From NCBI GenBank assembly GCA_035635855.1, contig DASQAF010000003.1, positions 74,450 to 138,449 on the forward strand: DNA of 64,000 bases, read 5' to 3'. Origin of the DNA: UBA11740 sp035635855. GTDB lineage: Bacteria > Acidobacteriota > Blastocatellia > Pyrinomonadales > Pyrinomonadaceae. The notes beneath the pieces were generated by a model that made no database searches, had not been told where the DNA came from, and was given only the letters and a program-made list of their open reading frames with translations. Position 1 is the first letter of the stretch. Every line of letters starts with the position of its first letter. The position numbers were made by a program, and so were the translations under genes. Shown here piece after piece: positions 60,333-64,000 of this stretch.

Positions 60333-61211
60333 ATGAAACAATACCACGACCTTCTTAGATCAATTCTCGCTCACGGCACCGAGCACCGCGACCGGACAGG
60401 AGTGGGCACGATCGCGCACTTCGGTTATCAAACTCGATTTGATCTCCGCGAAGGCTTTCCAATTGTCACGACCAAGAAGATCCCCTTCCGTTGGGTGGCT
60501 GAAGAGCTTTTCTGGTTTCTCTCCGGCGACACGAACGAGGCCAACCTGCACGCCAAGGGCGTGGACATCTGGAAAGAATGGGCTGATGAGGAACACACGC
60601 GGCGCTTTGGACGTGAACCCGGCGACCTCGGGCCGATTTACGGTTATCTTTGGCGGTCGTTTGGTGGTGAATACCCGAAACGCGATGGCGTCGATCAGAT
60701 CGCCAGGCTAATTAACGAAATCGAAACCAATCCCAACTCGCGACGCCTGATCGTCAGTGGGTGGGACCCGGGCGTCTGCGACAGTGTCGACCTGCCGCCG
60801 TGTCATACACTGTTTCAATTCAAAGTTGAACAAAACGGAGCCCTCCCTCATCGTCGGGCTAGTGCCCCGCTGCTGCATTGTCAGCTCTATCAGCGTTCGG
60901 CCGACGCTTTTCTGGGCGTGCCGTTCAATATCAGCTCTTACGCCCTGCTGACGCATCTGGTCGCGCATGTCTGCGGACTGGAGGTAGGCGAGTTCATCTA
61001 CACGCTCGGCGATTATCACATTTACCAAAATCACAAGGAACAGGTTCAGGAGTTACTATCGCGTGAGCCAAAGCCTCTGCCGCGACTGGAAATAAGGGAC
61101 GAGGCGAATCGACTGCGCGGTCTTCAGGGACTTCTGGACATGCGCTACGAAGACATTGCGCTGGTAGGTTACGAGTCGCATGCAAAAATCGCGGCCCCGG
61201 TGGCAGTCTAA
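60333..61211 (+). CDS. thyA: thymidylate synthase with an in-frame repeat insertion
   Basis: 292 aa; the E. coli enzyme has 264. It methylates dUMP to dTMP using methylene-THF. Conserved motifs are present: DRTGVGTIAHFG, GDLGPIYGYLWRSFGGE, DLPPCHTLFQF with the catalytic Cys, CQLYQRSADAFLGVPFNISSYALL and the C-terminal AAPVAV. Between FQF and CQLYQ there are 19 residues where E. coli has 8. The extra 33 bp (60840-60872) is a copy of the GCCCGACCGT-family repeat, read in frame as ALPHRRASAPL. A second, natural extension lies around EEHTRRFGREPG. All active-site residues remain. The folA gene follows. Confidence 0.94.
   Translation: MKQYHDLLRSILAHGTEHRDRTGVGTIAHFGYQTRFDLREGFPIVTTKKIPFRWVAEELFWFLSGDTNEANLHAKGVDIWKEWADEEHTRRFGREPGDLGPIYGYLWRSFGGEYPKRDGVDQIARLINEIETNPNSRRLIVSGWDPGVCDSVDLPPCHTLFQFKVEQNGALPHRRASAPLLHCQLYQRSADAFLGVPFNISSYALLTHLVAHVCGLEVGEFIYTLGDYHIYQNHKEQVQELLSREPKPLPRLEIRDEANRLRGLQGLLDMRYEDIALVGYESHAKIAAPVAV
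60840..60872. repeat. 33-bp repeat copy inside thyA
   Basis: GCCCTCCCTCATCGTCGGGC followed by TAGTGCCCCGCTG. It matches the reverse complement of 61248-61278 at 27 of 31 positions. Exactly 33 bp long, it keeps the thyA frame. Confidence 0.85.
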
Positions 61212-61221
61212 GACGATTGGT

Positions 61222-61278
61222 GGGAAACCGCTCGCGGTAGCGAGCGGGGCAGTAGCCCGACCGTAAGGGAGGGCGTTA
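61222..61278. repeat. GCCCGACCGT repeat between thyA and folA
   Basis: ACCGCTCGCGGTAGCGAGCGG is a hairpin directly followed by GGCAGTAGCCCGACCGTAAG and GGAGGGC. It is the intact neighbour copy for comparison with the one inside thyA, 370 bp away in the opposite orientation. Confidence 0.8.
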
Positions 61279-61318
61279 ATGAAAGATAAAAAGCGTCGAC
61301 AAGTCGCCGCACTCCAAA

Positions 61319-61831
61319 ATGATCATCGGCATCGTCGCAGTAGATCGAAATCTGGCCATCGGCAAAGGCGGCAAGTTGCCCTGGCATTACTCTGCCGACA
61401 TGAAGTTCTTTAAAGAGACGACCATTAGCAACGCGGTTGTGATGGGACGTCGCACCTGGCTGACTCTGAAAAAGCCCCTGAAGGACCGCCTGAACATCGT
61501 TCTCAGCAACCAACTTAATCAACCATCACCAGACTCGGTGGTTGTCCTATCCGACGTGGAATCAGTACTCTCGCTGGCACGTTCGCTCACCCGCCACACG
61601 TTCGTAATCGGTGGGGCAAAGGTTTACCAATCCTTTCTGCCCTATATTGATAGATGGATTGTCACTGAGATTCCGCTGGCAGTCGCAGGCGCCGATACCT
61701 TCATGCCGGCAAATTTTCTCGAAGGATTCGAGATGTATGAGTTGCGCCAGTTGGACGAAGGTCTGCGAGTAAAGTTCTATGAACGCGAAGGTTCGTTTGG
61801 AGTACCGCCTTCAGGCGGAATGTCGAAGTAA
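61319..61831 (+). CDS. folA: dihydrofolate reductase (C-terminus extended by repeat DNA)
   Basis: 170 aa. It reduces dihydrofolate made by ThyA. Motifs: IIGIVAVDRNLAIGKGGKLPW, SADMKFFKETTISNAVVMGRRTW, FVIGGAKVYQSFLPYIDRWIVTEI. Homologues usually end near VKFYERE; here the frame continues SFGVPPSGGMSK. Those codons coincide with the left arm of an interspersed inverted repeat (GTTTGGAGTACCGCC). The tail is therefore repeat-encoded and probably without function. It lies 107 bp downstream of thyA, the standard thyA-folA pairing. Confidence 0.95.
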   Translation: MIIGIVAVDRNLAIGKGGKLPWHYSADMKFFKETTISNAVVMGRRTWLTLKKPLKDRLNIVLSNQLNQPSPDSVVVLSDVESVLSLARSLTRHTFVIGGAKVYQSFLPYIDRWIVTEIPLAVAGADTFMPANFLEGFEMYELRQLDEGLRVKFYEREGSFGVPPSGGMSK

Positions 61832-61865
61832 GGCAAGCCTTCCGCCTGAAGGCGGAACTCCAAAC
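61795..61865. repeat. inverted repeat overlapping the folA stop
   Basis: GTTTGGAGTACCGCCTTCAG (from 61795) and CTGAAGGCGGAACTCCAAAC (to 61865) are arms differing at one position. The loop of about 27 bp includes the folA stop codon. The second copy is at 16511-16581. Confidence 0.85.
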
Positions 61866-61876
61866 TGACACGCTCC

Positions 61877-63250
61877 CTAGTTCCCGTCGTTCGACGATGT
61901 ATCCAAAACATCATGCCGGGTAATGATGCCGGTTATCCTCCCGTATTCTTCGATCAGCACCGCGGGACTGGTACGCAGCTTCCGAGACACCACGTTGATA
62001 TCGGCATCTACATCGACGGTCGGGAAACCCTTATCCATGACCTTGCTCACCGGGGCTTCGAGCAGGTCGCGCTCATTGAAAACCTTGGACAGCAGATGGT
62101 TCTCTCTGAGAGATCCTACGGACTCTCCGTCCTGTAGCACCGGAATTTGTGTGAGGCCAAGTTCGTTCATCTTTGCCAGCGCATCCGCGACGCGATCGTC
62201 CGGCGCGACCACGACCAGCGCTTTAGGCGAGCGCGCGCCTTTGGTCTCGCAGATCAATCCGGCGGTGATTTTCTGCGGTTCCAGCAGCCGTTTTTCTTTC
62301 ATCCACTCGTCTGAATGGAATTTGCTCAGATAGTGCTCACCAGTATCGCAAACGATGAAAACGATCACGGCGTTTTCATCCAGATCGCGGGCAATGCGCA
62401 GGGCTGCCGCACAGTTCGTACCTGTCGAGCCTCCGCAAAAAATTCCTTCTACTCGACCGAGTTGGCGCGCCGTATCAAATGATTCACGATCGGTCACGTT
62501 CAGAACCTCGTCCACGTATTGCATGTGAGCGTTGCCCGGCAATACTTCCTGTCCGATGCCTTCCACCAGGTACGGCGTCGTCTCTGGGATTTTTCCCGTC
62601 TCTTTGTAGGTCTTGTAAATCGATCCAAATGGGTCGGCGCCGATGACTTTAATGTTGGGATTTTTCTCTTTCAGAAAGCGACCGGCGCCCGAAATAGTTC
62701 CACCGGTGCCGATGCCGGAAACAAAGTGTGTGATCCTGCCCTCAGTCTGTTCCCAAAGTTCCGGGCCCGTCGTGCGATAGTGCGCTTCGGGATTGGCCGG
62801 ATGAGAATACTGATCGGGATAAAACGAGTTTGGAGTTTCCGCGGCGATCCGCCGCGCGGTGGAAACGTAGTGATCGGGCGTGCCCGGTTTAGCCGACACG
62901 GGAGTAATCACCACGTCGGCGCCCAGCGCTTTCAGATAGCGCGACTTTTCCACCGACGCTTTGTCGGTCATCACAAAAATGCACTTATAGCCTCGGACCG
63001 ACGCCGCGATCGCCAGGCCAATACCGGTATTTCCCGAAGTGGCTTCGACGATTGTGCCGCCCGGTTTCAGGATCCCCTCGCGCTCGGCGGCTTCGATCAT
63101 CGAGATGCCGATACGATCCTTCACTGAGAACCCGGGATTCAGGTTCTCCATCTTAGCCAGGACCAAAGGTTTGAGTCCCTTGTTCAGGCGATTGAGTCTA
63201 ATTAAGGGCGTGTGGCCAATTAACCCGAGCACGTTTTCGTAGTAGTTCAT
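61877..63250 (-). CDS. cystathionine beta-synthase / cysteine synthase with C-terminal CBS pair
   Basis: 457 aa. PLP domain (1-320): GHTPLIRLNRLNKGLKPLVLAKMENLNPGFSVKDRIGISMI with the PLP Lys in SVKDR, EATSGNTGIGLAIAASVRGYKCIFVM, and GTGGTISGAGRFLKEKNPNIKVIGAD. A CBS-domain pair occupies the last 120 residues, as in cystathionine beta-synthase of animals and some bacteria. It makes cystathionine from serine and homocysteine, or cysteine from O-acetylserine; the fusion favours the former but sequence alone does not decide. The CBS pair may bind SAM or adenylates. No adjacent cystathionine lyase gene. Confidence 0.9.
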   Translation of the reverse strand: MNYYENVLGLIGHTPLIRLNRLNKGLKPLVLAKMENLNPGFSVKDRIGISMIEAAEREGILKPGGTIVEATSGNTGIGLAIAASVRGYKCIFVMTDKASVEKSRYLKALGADVVITPVSAKPGTPDHYVSTARRIAAETPNSFYPDQYSHPANPEAHYRTTGPELWEQTEGRITHFVSGIGTGGTISGAGRFLKEKNPNIKVIGADPFGSIYKTYKETGKIPETTPYLVEGIGQEVLPGNAHMQYVDEVLNVTDRESFDTARQLGRVEGIFCGGSTGTNCAAALRIARDLDENAVIVFIVCDTGEHYLSKFHSDEWMKEKRLLEPQKITAGLICETKGARSPKALVVVAPDDRVADALAKMNELGLTQIPVLQDGESVGSLRENHLLSKVFNERDLLEAPVSKVMDKGFPTVDVDADINVVSRKLRTSPAVLIEEYGRITGIITRHDVLDTSSNDGN

Positions 63251-63371
63251 ATGCTTCTCGTTGCCAGAACGGGTGCGCCAAAGATTACTACAACCGACCC
63301 GCGCGCAAGAACAGACATTGTCCGCGAAATTTGTTTCTTTGCCAAATCAGTTAGAGCGAACGCTCATTAGG

Positions 63372-63501
63372 CACCTCACTTCAGTGAGGTGGTTACGCGA
63401 GGGTTGTTTCGCAGTTAACCGTTTCAACGGTTTCCTCGAAAAGCCGTTGAAACGGCTGATAGTTCATCGCCCCACTTTTGTCACCTCACTAAAGTGAGGT
63501 G
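63372..63501. repeat. cluster of short palindromes before tRNA-Lys
   Basis: Two 20-bp palindromes, CACCTCACTTCAGTGAGGTG (63372-63391) and CACCTCACTAAAGTGAGGTG (63482-63501), flank two others, AACCGTTTCAACGGTT (63417-63432) and GCCGTTGAAACGGC (63443-63456). The last two share the GTTTCAACGG/CCGTTGAAAC word and can pair with each other. A small open frame at 63261-63497 is not supported as a gene. Confidence 0.8.
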
Positions 63502-63548
63502 CTAATGAGATCCAAGTTGAGATAGTGCTTGTTTTTCTGATTGCTTGC

Positions 63549-63576
63549 TTGACTCCACTCTGCGCCTACGTATAAT
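63549..63576 (+). promoter_or_regulatory. sigma-70 promoter of tRNA-Lys
   Basis: TTGACT (63549-63554), 16-bp spacer, TATAAT (63571-63576). The expected start point is near 63583, eight bases before the tRNA. The GC-rich bases (CGCTGTGG) around the start resemble a stringent discriminator. Confidence 0.78.
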
Positions 63577-63590
63577 TTTCAGTTCGCTGT

Positions 63591-63666
<76 letters not shown>

Positions 63667-64000
63667 TTATTTTCAACAAGTTACACTCTCTCTCAAATCA
63701 CCAAATATGGGCATGGTGGGCCAACTTTTTACCTTCCACAAAAGAAACTGAAAACTAAGTAACCACAGCAAAGTAGACAATTCACCAATCGCTCGACATA
63801 GAAACCATCAAATACCAGCCCGACGCTCTTACAAAATCGCTCACGTCTCAGAACACATCTCTAACCCTGATTCCACCGCCGGCGCCGCCCTCCGTTGGAC
63901 GTTGCGGGGCAAACTAACATCGCGGCTGCCGCACACCGCGATGTACAACGATGGACCTGCGCGACGGGCATCTGTCAGCGTATTTGCAAAGCGCACGTCG
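63667..64000. other. right-end region without a recognised gene
   Basis: 334 bp after tRNA-Lys up to the window edge contain no open frame that looks like a gene, no terminator with a T run and none of the repeat families listed here. AT content is higher at 63667-63850 than in the neighbours. A gene could begin beyond the edge. Confidence 0.5.

Overview
This 64 kb window is one contiguous bacterial chromosomal segment, about 55% GC by eye and densely coded. It comes from a diderm bacterium: it has a TonB-type energy transducer, exported proteins with Sec signals and a lipoprotein. SufBCD under an Rrf2 regulator, two Ku proteins with a split LigD, a long Lhr helicase, a VPS10-like beta-propeller protein and very many small palindromic intergenic repeats fit a soil Acidobacteriota, perhaps Blastocatellia. 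That placement is an inference and was not tested.

Layout. 1-3.4 kb: rrf2-sufB-sufC-sufD Fe-S assembly operon, minus strand, sufD cut by the window edge. 3.5-14.7 kb: a potassium region with an unrecognised all-alpha protein, two tandem paralogous KdpD-type kinase/KdpE-type regulator pairs, a kdpB remnant lacking its first ~208 residues with no kdpA, intact kdpC, a stand-alone KdpD N-terminal sensor, a small unknown protein and a KimA-like potassium importer. A 60-bp promoter-like block (55/60 identical) precedes both the second kinase pair and the KimA unit. 15-25.4 kb: nucleoside uptake and salvage on the minus strand (thymidine phosphorylase, BMP lipoprotein, ABC ATPase, two permeases, purine nucleoside phosphorylase, uridine kinase, cytidine deaminase, exported amidohydrolase). 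25.8-32.4 kb: ispF, ispD, PIN-TRAM protein, PAP2 phosphatase, metallophosphoesterase, lipid kinase and an RNB-family RNase. 32.5-40.5 kb: sortilin-like propeller protein, radA, a probable selenocysteine-containing ArsC-family protein, glutamate dehydrogenase and TonB. 40.7-53.5 kb: NlpC/P60-like protein, LigD ligase and polymerase as separate genes, Lhr, CBS and receiver proteins, galE, two Ku genes and a zinc-ribbon protein. 53.8-63.7 kb: Crp/Fnr regulator, receiver, AarF/UbiB kinase, CBS protein, Hsp20, cysteine-desulfurase-like enzyme, thyA, folA, cysteine/cystathionine synthase and tRNA-Lys(CTT).

Main points of interest: (1) an ArsC-family gene at 37591-37944 (minus) with an in-frame UGA exactly at the catalytic Cys position, followed by a 9-bp hairpin placed like a bacterial SECIS; (2) a decayed kdp operon whose regulators and promoter seem to have been kept and shared with a KimA-type transporter; (3) a 33-bp repeat inserted in frame in thyA, and a folA C-terminus written by another repeat; (4) intergenic spacers filled with inverted pairs of 7-bp tandem repeats, one pair enclosing a four-helix-bundle gene.
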